Source: Treponema sp. (GTDB lineage Bacteria; Spirochaetota; Spirochaetia; Treponematales; Breznakiellaceae). Taken from it: a DNA stretch of 34,526 nucleotides. Position 1 is the first letter of the stretch, and each line of letters opens with the position of its first letter. A model generated the notes under the pieces. The model ran no database searches and was not told where the DNA came from. It saw only the letters and a list, made by a program, of their open reading frames with translations. The DNA is taken from NCBI GenBank assembly GCA_009778545.1, contig WRJO01000012.1:1-34526 (forward strand), read 5' to 3'. Positions 1-8,583 of the stretch are shown in pieces. The position numbers were made by a program, and so were the translations under genes.

Positions 1-1126
1 ATTTTTGGGCGATGTCAGAATTAACACGACAATTACCAAAGACGGGCGGAGTATAGCCGGTACGACGCTCGAACCGGATATCGCGGAAATTGTCATCAAC
101 AACCGGCAGGAATATTCCGGCAATACGGAAATTTTCGGCGAAAAATACAGAACTTTTTACAAGCCGCTCTTAAATGCCCGGGGCGAAGCCTTTGCCGTGT
201 TTTTCCTGGGAAATCCGGAAACGGGAATGATAGCGGCATCAAATAGATCCATCAGAGAAGGGATCGTGCTGGGATTGTGCGGGCTGGCAGCATCCATCGT
301 TGTATTGATAATTATCATTTCATCGATCAGCAAACCGATTACCCGGCTTTCGGCCGATATGGACCGTATCGCGGACGGCGATCTGAATGTACAAATCGAT
401 GTGAAAAGCGAAGACGAGGTAGGGCACCTGGCAAGGTCTTTTCAGAAGGTTGCCGATACCATGCACAAACTGCTTAACGATATCAACGTGATGATCGAGG
501 AGCACGAAAGGGGCAATACCGACTACAGCCTGCAAACGGGGGAATTCCGAGGCGATTATAAAAACCTTGCCCTCAGCGTCATGAGGTTTTCTACCTTCGG
601 CATGAGGGATCAGCTGACGGGGCTGCCGAACAGGCGCAGCTTTGAGAACCGCCTGAACTGGGAATGGAAGCAGACGATAGCCAAAAAAAGCCCCATCAGC
701 ATGCTGATTATTGATGTTGACCATTTTAAAAAATACAGCGACTCATATGGGCATCCGCAGGGCGATTTGGCGCTGCAGACGATCGCGCAAAAAGCCATGG
801 AAGCGATTCGGCATCAGGTTGATTTCATCGCCCGCCGGGAAGGCGATGAGATTGTCGTTATTTTGCCGGAAACGGAATCGGAAGCCGCCCTCGCAATTGC
901 CGAAAAAATACGGACAGAAATAAAAGGCATGATGATCCCCTGCGTTGAACTGGGTGCATTGAATATTACCGTGAGCATCGGCGTAAGCACGCAGTCGCCA
1001 GCGCCGGGCAGGCTGGTTGACGATATTATTTCCGCCGCCGACAGCGCCCTTTACCGGGCAAAAGAAACCGGCAGGGACCGGGTTTATTTTTGCGGGGAGG
1101 CAGACGGTCAGCGCACCGGTGCGTAG
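1..1126 (+). CDS. Cache (partial)-TM-HAMP-GGDEF protein, putative diguanylate cyclase; 5' end truncated by window edge
   Basis: ORF with sCache-like segment (GDVRINTTITKDGRSIAGT...YSGNTEIFGEKYRTFYKPL), TM helix, HAMP (ISKPITRLSADMDRIADGDL), GGDEF core (DQLTGLPNRRSFENRL, DVDHFKKYSDSYGHPQGD). Active-site motif reads REGDEI instead of GGDEF. Confidence 0.85.
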   Translation, partial: FLGDVRINTTITKDGRSIAGTTLEPDIAEIVINNRQEYSGNTEIFGEKYRTFYKPLLNARGEAFAVFFLGNPETGMIAASNRSIREGIVLGLCGLAASIVVLIIIISSISKPITRLSADMDRIADGDLNVQIDVKSEDEVGHLARSFQKVADTMHKLLNDINVMIEEHERGNTDYSLQTGEFRGDYKNLALSVMRFSTFGMRDQLTGLPNRRSFENRLNWEWKQTIAKKSPISMLIIDVDHFKKYSDSYGHPQGDLALQTIAQKAMEAIRHQVDFIARREGDEIVVILPETESEAALAIAEKIRTEIKGMMIPCVELGALNITVSIGVSTQSPAPGRLVDDIISAADSALYRAKETGRDRVYFCGEADGQRTGA

Positions 1127-1158
1127 CCGGTTTTTTCTACAAGTTCCTGTCCCTGGGG

Positions 1159-3696
1159 TCAAATCAATTTTCGCTCGGCGGCAATGCGGATAAGGTCGGC
1201 GAGGTGTTCCGCGCCCAGTTTCATGTAGACATTGTTGATAACCATTTTTACGGTGTTGATCGAAAGGCCACGGCTGTCGGCGATTTCCGAACGGGAAAGT
1301 CCGTGGGAAAGGTCGGTGAGAATGTCGTTTTCTCTGGGGGAAAGATCGATGCTGTCGTCTATGCGGTTGGCCTGCCGGTATTCGGAGGCGATGTGGGCCT
1401 GGCGCTTGGCATAGGTGGCAGATTTGCGGTTGATGTTTTCCAGCCAGGCTTTGGGGATGTTCGCGCCGCCTTCCTTCTGCGCGGCGGCGGTCAGGGTCCG
1501 CATATCCTTGCCCAGTTCGATAAAGGGCATGATGATGCCGTTGGGCGACGCCGCCTTCCACGCATCGTGCAGCGCGGCAAAGGCCTGGGCCTTGTCCTTC
1601 ATCTTGTAATGGACGCAGGCTTCCATCGCCAGCATTTCCACCCGTCCGAACAGAAACGACTCCCGCTTTTTCATTTCCTGTATGTACGAGAGCAGGGGAG
1701 GGTATCGCCTGGTCATGTAGCAGAACCGGGCTTTGATCTGGTTGGCAAAGTTTTCGACAAAGCCGGGGTGGCCGTAGGAAGAAAAATTTTCCCTGAGCCA
1801 CTGGGGGAAGTTTTCCGGCAGGTCGATGATGTAATAATACCATGCAAGGGAAAAGTCGTAGTTGATAAACCGGTTGGGGTATTCTTCATTGTCAAGCTGG
1901 GCTTTCGTATCTTTTATCGCCTGTTCCGCCTTTGCGAAATCCCCCTGCGATACGGCAATCCGCAATAGGTAGAGCAGCGCATGGTGGGCGGTTTCAAACT
2001 GCCTGCTCCCCCTGGCCTGTTCCAGGGCATGTGCGGCAAAGGGTTCTGCGGCGCGTATGTCGCCCCTGAAAAAATGCAGTTCCCCGTGCGCCAGTTCGCC
2101 CTCGCCGGTTACCAGGCCGTTGAAACTATGCGACAGATGGGCAAGCGATCTGCCCAACGCGCCGATAAATTCTTCCGGCGCGCCCTTCCTTGATGAGCCG
2201 GTAACGATAGTCCAGGGGCCGGGAGTGAAGTTGACAAATTTGCTCTGGTCAATCGGCTTTGAAACACATTGGGCAAATTTTTCAAAGTATTTGTCAAAAT
2301 CGTAATGATCGTCGTTTATGCACATCAGTCCGCGCAGGTAGCCCCAGCAGTAGTAGATTCCCCCCAGCGATTGTTTCCTGAAGGGATCATTTTCCGGAAA
2401 CTGCAGGAATTTTTTTTCATAATGCTCCGCCATTTCGGCCGATTTCCCCCAAAGCCCCTGGCATATATAGCTGCGGAAGTGCGTTACGGCAAGCATGGGA
2501 ACCGTATCGAAGGCCTCTTTCGGCGCGCGATCGAAAATTGCCGCCGCATACCGCGCGATGTCCAGCGGTATCTGTGCGGGCAATGCCATTAAGATAGAAA
2601 CAATTTCTTTATAATCCCCTGTTTTTTCGTAGTATGAAAGCGCGTCTATCTTGAAGCCGTTTTTATTGCACCAGTCCCCGGCAATCGCGTAAGCCGCATG
2701 CTTCTGCTTCTGCGAAAGGATGTACTGCTTGGTGGCGAGGAATTCCAGAAACAGCGGATGGATCAGGTATGCGTTGATATAGCTGTCGCGGCGGATATAG
2801 GCGCTCTGCCGCTCAAACTCGGCGATAAGGTCGCTGTTTTCCTCCGCCAAAAGGCTGATTAAATCGGTTGACAGATGATCGATCAGGGAGAGGCGCGCCA
2901 AAAAGCGCTGCAGGTTTTTCGAAATCCCGTCCCAAATTTCTATTTCCATCAGCCGGAAAATGTTGTTCTTCATGGCGCTGCGCAGGTAGCCCGTGTAGCC
3001 CGGCGCTTTTTGGTACGAGTGGGCGATAATGTTTATCGCGAAGGCCCAGCCGCCGGTGTCCTGCATTATTTCGCGGAGGTTGTCCGGCTGCAGGGTAATG
3101 CCCAGGCCGCCGAAATACTGGGCGACCTCGCTTTCGCTGAAACGCAGATCGTTTTCGCTTATGGTGAACATTTGGTCCTTGGAGATCAGCCCCGCGATAT
3201 TCACTGCGGGCGTGGAACGGGAAACCAGGAATATCGATGTTCCCGGCGGCATCCTAAGGATCATGCATTCTTCAATAAAGCGGATCACCGAAGGATCCTC
3301 TATGAAGTGAAAGTCGTCAAAGACGACGATCCGCCGTTTTGGCTTTACGTATTCGTACATAAGGGCCATGTACTGATTCAGCTTGTCCCTTGTATCGGGG
3401 AAGCCGAGTTTGCCGATTGCCTTTGCCAGGGGTATGTTGATGTTCGTCAGGGAGTGGGCAAGATTTTCCCAGAAGCGGGCGCCGATGTTGTCGCGTTCGG
3501 AAAGCTGTATCCACGTCGTGGCGGCTTTGTATTCCCCGGCAAAGTCATGTACCGCGCTGGTTTTGCCGTAGCCAGCCCCGGCGTATACAAGGACCAGAGG
3601 GTATTTTACCCCCTCCATAAACAGGCTGTTTAGCCGGGGGCGTTCAAAATGAAACGGTGAGCGTGTATCGCTGCGAGTTTTATGCATAACCTCCAT
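1159..3696 (-). CDS. MalT-like ATP-dependent LuxR-family transcriptional regulator
   Basis: Walker A-like YAGAGYGKTSAVHDF, Walker B-like RRIVVFDDFHFIE, C-terminal LuxR HTH (LSPRENDILTDLSHGLSRSEIADSRGLSINTVKMVINNVYMKLG). ORF is open to 3768; ATG at 3696 (MEVMHKT) preferred because a promoter-like motif lies just upstream. Confidence 0.85.
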   Translation of the reverse strand: MEVMHKTRSDTRSPFHFERPRLNSLFMEGVKYPLVLVYAGAGYGKTSAVHDFAGEYKAATTWIQLSERDNIGARFWENLAHSLTNINIPLAKAIGKLGFPDTRDKLNQYMALMYEYVKPKRRIVVFDDFHFIEDPSVIRFIEECMILRMPPGTSIFLVSRSTPAVNIAGLISKDQMFTISENDLRFSESEVAQYFGGLGITLQPDNLREIMQDTGGWAFAINIIAHSYQKAPGYTGYLRSAMKNNIFRLMEIEIWDGISKNLQRFLARLSLIDHLSTDLISLLAEENSDLIAEFERQSAYIRRDSYINAYLIHPLFLEFLATKQYILSQKQKHAAYAIAGDWCNKNGFKIDALSYYEKTGDYKEIVSILMALPAQIPLDIARYAAAIFDRAPKEAFDTVPMLAVTHFRSYICQGLWGKSAEMAEHYEKKFLQFPENDPFRKQSLGGIYYCWGYLRGLMCINDDHYDFDKYFEKFAQCVSKPIDQSKFVNFTPGPWTIVTGSSRKGAPEEFIGALGRSLAHLSHSFNGLVTGEGELAHGELHFFRGDIRAAEPFAAHALEQARGSRQFETAHHALLYLLRIAVSQGDFAKAEQAIKDTKAQLDNEEYPNRFINYDFSLAWYYYIIDLPENFPQWLRENFSSYGHPGFVENFANQIKARFCYMTRRYPPLLSYIQEMKKRESFLFGRVEMLAMEACVHYKMKDKAQAFAALHDAWKAASPNGIIMPFIELGKDMRTLTAAAQKEGGANIPKAWLENINRKSATYAKRQAHIASEYRQANRIDDSIDLSPRENDILTDLSHGLSRSEIADSRGLSINTVKMVINNVYMKLGAEHLADLIRIAAERKLI

Positions 3697-3711
3697 CTCT
3701 AACTCTAATAA

Positions 3712-3735
3712 AACTTTCAAATGAAAGTTTGTCAA
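3712..3735 (-). promoter_or_regulatory. Putative promoter of the MalT-like gene with a perfect inverted repeat in the spacer
   Basis: On the minus strand TTGACA (3730..3735) is followed directly by AACTTTCA-TT-TGAAAGTT (8-bp arms, 3712..3729). Confidence 0.55.
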
Positions 3736-3789
3736 GAGAAGATTGGGGTCAAGCACGGGGTCAGTCACTTTCCAGCAGCTTTCCGCCCG

Positions 3790-4866
3790 TTATTCCGTGT
3801 CCGCCATATGGTCTGCAAATTCTCGCTCATGCTCAAGGAATATGCCGGCAAGAGCGGGATCGAAGTACGTCCCGCTGTTGTCCCTTATTATTTCTACGGC
3901 TTTTTGATGCGACATTTTTCCCCGGTACGGGCGATTGCTGGTGATGGCGTTGTAGGCGTCTACAATGGCCATCAGCCTTCCCTGCAGGGGAATATCGCCG
4001 CCTTTAAGGGCGCAGGGGTAGCCCGTTCCGTCCCATTTTTCGTGGTGACAGCCCGCCAGTTTTTTGGCGTGTTTCAGGTACTCGCTTTCGCCCATGGTTG
4101 CCTTTATCTGTTCGATTATGCCCATGCCGTAGACGGCGTGTTTTTTGGCCTCGTCGTATTCCTCGTCGTTCAGCCTGCCCGGTTTCATTAAAATGCTGTC
4201 CCTGACGGATATTTTTCCGATGTCGTGCAGTTGGGATGACATGACAAACAGGCCGGTGTCCCATGTCGAGAGTTCTTCATCGTACATGTCGTGAGACGGC
4301 AGAAGGTCGATGAAAAGATTCAGAAAATCCTGCGTTCGTTCAATATGCCCGTCCGTCATTATGCCCCGCGATTCGACCAGGCCGATCAATGTATTAAGGA
4401 CGGCATTTTGCGGTTCTATGGCCGACTTTGTTTTGTAGTTTATCACCGCTTCCAGGTCCTGGCTGTAGCTGTTCAATTCCCGTTTCTGCGCCTCGACAAG
4501 GAGGTGCAATTCAATTCGTTTAAGGAGCATATCCCGCGAGAAGGGCTTTATTATGTAATCGGCGGCGCCCATGCAGATGCCCATGGCCTCGTTTTCGGGA
4601 TTATAATTCTCTGTAAGCACAATGACGGGAATACCGATGCCGGCGATGCTGTTTTTAAACTCCTCAACAATCCCGAAACCGTCCATGCCGGACAATTCAG
4701 GATTCAGCAGTATCAGGTCGGGAATGAGCTTTTCCAGAAGCTGCATGAGCTTTTTGCCCGACTGCGCGGTGAAGAGATCGTATTTATCGGCAAGGCTATT
4801 CCTGACGCTCTCCAGATTTGCCGCATCATCATCCACCAGTATTATTTTTTTTCGTATGTTAAACAT
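3790..4866 (-). CDS. Response-regulator-like receiver domain fused to HD-GYP phosphodiesterase domain
   Basis: REC fold (KIILVDDDAANLESV...VIVLTEN...IIKPFSRD), HD-GYP motifs (GHIERTQ, QLHDIGKISV, CHHEKWDGTGYP). Phospho-acceptor position is Asn (DLILLNPELSGMDG). SD-like GGAG upstream. Confidence 0.9.
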   Translation of the reverse strand: MFNIRKKIILVDDDAANLESVRNSLADKYDLFTAQSGKKLMQLLEKLIPDLILLNPELSGMDGFGIVEEFKNSIAGIGIPVIVLTENYNPENEAMGICMGAADYIIKPFSRDMLLKRIELHLLVEAQKRELNSYSQDLEAVINYKTKSAIEPQNAVLNTLIGLVESRGIMTDGHIERTQDFLNLFIDLLPSHDMYDEELSTWDTGLFVMSSQLHDIGKISVRDSILMKPGRLNDEEYDEAKKHAVYGMGIIEQIKATMGESEYLKHAKKLAGCHHEKWDGTGYPCALKGGDIPLQGRLMAIVDAYNAITSNRPYRGKMSHQKAVEIIRDNSGTYFDPALAGIFLEHEREFADHMADTE

Positions 4867-4883
4867 TATTTTATCTCCGTAGG

Positions 4884-4934
4884 TACCAGTATTTTGACAC
4901 CTTCCAAATCTGCGGTCAATAAAAAATACTGGTA
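4884..4934. repeat. 12-bp perfect inverted repeat upstream of the HD-GYP gene
   Basis: TACCAGTATTTT (4884..4895) and AAAATACTGGTA (4923..4934) with a 27-bp spacer. Confidence 0.8.
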
Positions 4935-4995
4935 TCTGCCGGTGAATTCACATCCAACTATAAAGATACGTCAAATTTTCTTAAATTTATATTAT

Positions 4996-5025
4996 AAAAA
5001 AAGCCTGTCCAAACGAACAGGCTTT
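4996..5025 (-). terminator. Rho-independent terminator after tRNA-Asn
   Basis: Minus strand: gAAAGCCTGTtcgtttggACAGGCTTTTTTT; GC stem followed by a T-run. Confidence 0.75.
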
Positions 5026-5026
5026 C

Positions 5027-5098
5027 TCCCCCGCGCGGATTTGAACCACGGACCCAGTGGTTAACAGCCACTTGCTCTGCCAGCTGAGCTACAGGGGA
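5027..5098 (-). tRNA. tRNA-Asn (GTT), CCA not encoded
   Basis: Cloverleaf by eye: TCCCCTG/CGGGGGA acceptor, D-arm GCTC..GAGC, anticodon stem AGTGG-CTGTTAA-CCACT, T-arm CGTGG-TTCAAAT-CCGCG. Confidence 0.93.
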
Positions 5099-5109
5099 AT
5101 GTACTCTGC

Positions 5110-5138
5110 AATATACCTTTTTTCGGGCAGTTTGTCAA
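5110..5138 (-). promoter_or_regulatory. sigma-70-type promoter for tRNA-Asn
   Basis: TTGACA-N17-TATATT on the minus strand, 11 nt before the mature tRNA 5' end. Confidence 0.65.
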
Positions 5139-5146
5139 TCGCCCGC

Positions 5147-5890
5147 TTATCGCTGCTCCATAATGCCGGAACGCACTTCGCCCCTGATGCTGGGTATGTC
5201 CAGTATCATGCCGGGGTGGATGAGGTCGGGATCGTCCCTCTTGGGCATTTTATCGATGTTCGCATTGTACAGCCGCCGCCATTGCCAGGGATCGCCGTAA
5301 ATTTCCGGTTTGCCGGCGATGTTCCACAGGCAGTCCTTCGTGGGGATCCACGTCCTGACAAGGTACTGCGCGGGCAATACCGGTTTTCCCGTTTGTTCCG
5401 GCTGTGCAGGCTGCTCGTCGGGAAACTCCGACAGAATCGAGAGAACGCTGCGTGCCGATCCCAGCGCGCCGTCCCAGTTTTCCTGGGAACGGTGGTCCAG
5501 GGCATCTCCCATGGCATTTTCCGCCTTTCCGTAGGCTTCGGCAAAACGGTTGGGCGCGCCGATTTTTTGCGCCCATTCAATGCGGGCCTGGGCAGAGGCG
5601 ATTGCCTCGTTGACCTCCCTGAGCCTCATCTGCGAAGACACATACGCATCCGACAAATCGGCAAACCGTATCGCTTCGGTCGCATATTTTACCGCGTCAT
5701 CGTACTTTCCTATCGCGTAGCTCTGTTCCGCCAGCGCGATGAGCCGGGCGTTTTCAAGCAAATATTCATTGTTAAGAAGGATGCTCACATAGCCCAGCGA
5801 CTGAATGTCGCCCTCTACTGCCGAAAGCTGCGGGGTTCCCAGGTTAAAAAGTAACAGTAACCCTAATAATGCGATTCCGTGTTTATTCAT
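5147..5890 (-). CDS. Secreted LysM-domain protein
   Basis: Signal peptide (MNKHGIALLGLLLLFNLGTPQLSA); C-terminal LysM-like segment (YLVRTWIPTKDCLWNIAGKPEIYGDPWQWRRLYNANIDKMPKRDDPDLIHPGMILDIP). Confidence 0.8.
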   Translation of the reverse strand: MNKHGIALLGLLLLFNLGTPQLSAVEGDIQSLGYVSILLNNEYLLENARLIALAEQSYAIGKYDDAVKYATEAIRFADLSDAYVSSQMRLREVNEAIASAQARIEWAQKIGAPNRFAEAYGKAENAMGDALDHRSQENWDGALGSARSVLSILSEFPDEQPAQPEQTGKPVLPAQYLVRTWIPTKDCLWNIAGKPEIYGDPWQWRRLYNANIDKMPKRDDPDLIHPGMILDIPSIRGEVRSGIMEQR

Positions 5891-7538
5891 TTTCTTCCTC
5901 CTCCAATGCTAATCCGACATTAGTCGCAAGCGCGATGCTTTCCTCCGATCGCGCCTTCGCCTTTGCGAGCGCGTCGTCGGCCTGGTTGCGTTTTACCCCC
6001 GTCGCCTGGGTTGCGGCGGCAAACTGGGTCGCCGACTGGTTAAAACCGGTCGTGGCTTTGGGGAATGCCTTCGCGGCAAAGTCCCTTACCGCCTGCTGGT
6101 AAACGGTATCGGCGCGGTTAAATTCTGCCTCAACCGCTACGTTCGCCTTTGCGTCTACCGCCGCCTGGCGTTCTTTTGCCGCGCGATCCCTTGCTTCCTG
6201 CGCCGTTTTCTCAATGCTTCTGCGGGCAATATCGTCGTAGGCGTCCGCCGCCGTGTTGTAGAGCGGGACGGCAGCTTTCATTTCCGCAACGGTTTCCCTT
6301 TTCGCGTTTGTCGCGGTTTGGTTCCTGGTTTCGGCGTTTCTCCATTCATTGGGGAAAAGGGTCGGCCCGTTCGCGTCCGATGCCGCCCTGCGGGATGCCT
6401 GAGCCCTGGCTATTGCCGCCTGCAGGGCTTTCTGCGCGTCATCCCTTTCCTTGGCAAGCATCGGCCCGCTTCGTCTGGCAATATCGTCGTAACTGTCCGC
6501 CGCCGAGGCAAACAGCGCCGCCGCCGCCTGTATCTCTTCAGCCGAATTTCTGGGGGCGTTTCTCGCGGACTGAAGCCTGGATTCCGCAGTTCTCCAGTCG
6601 TTGGCAAAGAAGTTCTGGCCGTTGGCGTCCATCGCCTGCTGCCGCGATCTTTCCGCCCGCGCGATCGCCGCGTCCAAAGCTTTTTGGGCGGCTTCGCTTG
6701 CAAACAAGGGGCGGCTTCTTTCGGCAAGGTCGTCGTACATATCCGCCGCCGTTATAAACAGGGCTTCCGCAGCCCTCATTTCGTCTAACGTATCTTTTGC
6801 GGCATCTTTTCCCGATTGAAGCCCGTCTTCGGCGTTCTTCCAGTCCTCGGGAAAATAGGTTGCCGCCTGGACATCCTGTGCTTCTTTGCGCGACTGTTCC
6901 GCACGGGCCGTTGCTTCCTGCAGCGCCTTGCGCGCCGCTTCCCTGTCTGCCGCGTACAGCGGGCCGGCCCGTTCGGCAATGCTGTCATATCCGTCCGCTG
7001 CGGCGGTAAATGCGGCGATTGCCGTTTTTATTCCGTCCAGGGTTTCTCTGTTCGCGCTTTCGCCCCGCTGCCATTGGGCTTCGGTGGAATTCCAGTCGTC
7101 GGGGAAGTAGGACGCGCCCTGGTTATCCATGGCGTTTTGCCGGGACTGTCCGACGCGGGCCATCACAGCTTCCAGCGCCGCGCGGGCTTCCTCAAGGTCC
7201 CTGGCGTACAAAGGGGCGCTCTTTTCGGCGATTGCCTCAAAGCCGTCCGCCGCCGCGTTAAACCGGTCTATGGCTTCGTTTACCCCGACGAGGGTTTCCT
7301 TGTCCGCCGCCATACCGGCCTGATAATCCGCTTCTGCCGCGTCCCATTCCTCCGGAAAATATGTTTGCCCCTGCACTTCGCTTGCCTTGTTCCGGGCGTT
7401 TTCTGCCCGCGCCATCGCTTCGTTGAGCCTGTCCAGAGCTTCCTGATCAGGCGGCTTGGGAGTGCTTTTGCAGGAAATTGCCAGCATGAAAATTGCCGCT
7501 AAAAATAAGATAAAATGTGTTTTTCGATGATTCATCAT
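5883..7538 (-). CDS. Lipoprotein with five tandem ~84-aa repeat units
   Basis: Lipobox-like FMLAISC; repeated pattern ARAEQSR..A.D.....YFP.DW...E...Q......T...........F..AADGYD.IAERS.PL. Overlaps the LysM gene by 8 bp. Confidence 0.8.
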   Translation of the reverse strand: MMNHRKTHFILFLAAIFMLAISCKSTPKPPDQEALDRLNEAMARAENARNKASEVQGQTYFPEEWDAAEADYQAGMAADKETLVGVNEAIDRFNAAADGFEAIAEKSAPLYARDLEEARAALEAVMARVGQSRQNAMDNQGASYFPDDWNSTEAQWQRGESANRETLDGIKTAIAAFTAAADGYDSIAERAGPLYAADREAARKALQEATARAEQSRKEAQDVQAATYFPEDWKNAEDGLQSGKDAAKDTLDEMRAAEALFITAADMYDDLAERSRPLFASEAAQKALDAAIARAERSRQQAMDANGQNFFANDWRTAESRLQSARNAPRNSAEEIQAAAALFASAADSYDDIARRSGPMLAKERDDAQKALQAAIARAQASRRAASDANGPTLFPNEWRNAETRNQTATNAKRETVAEMKAAVPLYNTAADAYDDIARRSIEKTAQEARDRAAKERQAAVDAKANVAVEAEFNRADTVYQQAVRDFAAKAFPKATTGFNQSATQFAAATQATGVKRNQADDALAKAKARSEESIALATNVGLALEEEENE

Positions 7539-7598
7539 GGTTCTTTTTCGCTCCCTGGTTTTGTATTATACCGTTTTTGGTTTTAGGTATCTAGAGGT

Positions 7599-8546
7599 TC
7601 AAATGATATACTGGCATTTTTTTCCTGAAAGTACGTCGATAAGGTTTCGAACCGACATATTGGCCATATTCTCAGTCGACTCTCTGGTGTGGGATGCGGT
7701 GTGCGGGGTAAGCACAACATTTTCCAGATCAAAGAGCGGAAGCCTTGGCGTTGGCTCTGCCTCGTAAACATCCAGGGCCATGCCTCCCAGGTGCCCGGAG
7801 GCCATTATCTCATATGCCGCATCTTCGTCGATGAGGCCGCCCCTTGCTGTGTTCACAATGATTGCGTCTTTTTTCATCGCCTTCATCACGTCAGCGGAAA
7901 TGATATGCCTGGTCTCGCCGTTCAGGGGCAGGTGCAGGCAGAGAAAGTCCGCCTCCCTGATGACCGCGTCGAAATCCGCCTCGAATATGCCGTTTGCTGC
8001 GGCATATTTCCGGTCGATAAAGGGATCGTAAGCGATGACCTTCATGGAAAAGCCCGCCGCCCGCCGCGCCACCGCCTTTCCTACCGCGCCCAGGCCCAGA
8101 ATGCCGATGGTTTTTTCATAAAGTTCCGTGCCGACGGAGCGCGGCCACTGGCCTTCCAGCATTTTTTTGTTGAGTACCGGCACTTTGCGGGCCGCGCAGA
8201 GGAGCAGGGCGAAGGTAAGGTCGGCGACGGCCTGGGAATTTGCCCCTGGCGTGTTGCAGACGACCACGTTCCTTGCCTTGGCCGCCGCCAAATCCACGCG
8301 GTCAACGCCGACGCCGTAGCGGGAGATAACCTTGAGGTTCGGCGCGCTTTCGATAACTTTGGCGGTGAAATAATCCAGACCGGCGACGCAGCCGTCGCAA
8401 TCCGAAATCATGGGGATAAGCTCGTCTTCCGAAAGGGGTTTTCCGCAGTTGTTAAAAACCAGAGTGTCGGCAAAAGCGCGAAGCATAGCAATTGCGGGAC
8501 TGCCGGATTCCGGATTGAAAGAAGTAGGGGTGATCAGGATTTTCAT
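7599..8546 (-). CDS. D-isomer-specific 2-hydroxyacid dehydrogenase (phosphoglycerate dehydrogenase-like)
   Basis: ISRYGVGVDRVDLAAAKARNVVVCNTPGANSQAVADLT; NAD-binding TIGILGLGAVGKAVARRAAGF; NTARGGLIDEDAAYEIMASG; LTPHTASHTRES. Confidence 0.88.
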   Translation of the reverse strand: MKILITPTSFNPESGSPAIAMLRAFADTLVFNNCGKPLSEDELIPMISDCDGCVAGLDYFTAKVIESAPNLKVISRYGVGVDRVDLAAAKARNVVVCNTPGANSQAVADLTFALLLCAARKVPVLNKKMLEGQWPRSVGTELYEKTIGILGLGAVGKAVARRAAGFSMKVIAYDPFIDRKYAAANGIFEADFDAVIREADFLCLHLPLNGETRHIISADVMKAMKKDAIIVNTARGGLIDEDAAYEIMASGHLGGMALDVYEAEPTPRLPLFDLENVVLTPHTASHTRESTENMANMSVRNLIDVLSGKKCQYII

Positions 8547-8555
8547 AATAATTAC

Positions 8556-8583
8556 ATTCTATTTATTACCGTTTATTTGTCAA
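8556..8583 (-). promoter_or_regulatory. Promoter of the 2-hydroxyacid dehydrogenase gene, overlapping the 3' end of the upstream CDS
   Basis: Minus strand TTGACA-N16-TAGAAT, then 9 nt to ATG. The -35 box lies inside the last codons and stop of the upstream gene. Confidence 0.65.

Noticed and set aside
743-1843. 366-aa minus-strand ORF and similar long antisense ORFs (25818..27080, 31205..32530, 33591..34244)
   Set aside because: They lie antisense to or overlap well-supported genes, show Arg/His/Pro-rich shadow composition, and have no recognisable domains; typical of GC-rich coding DNA.
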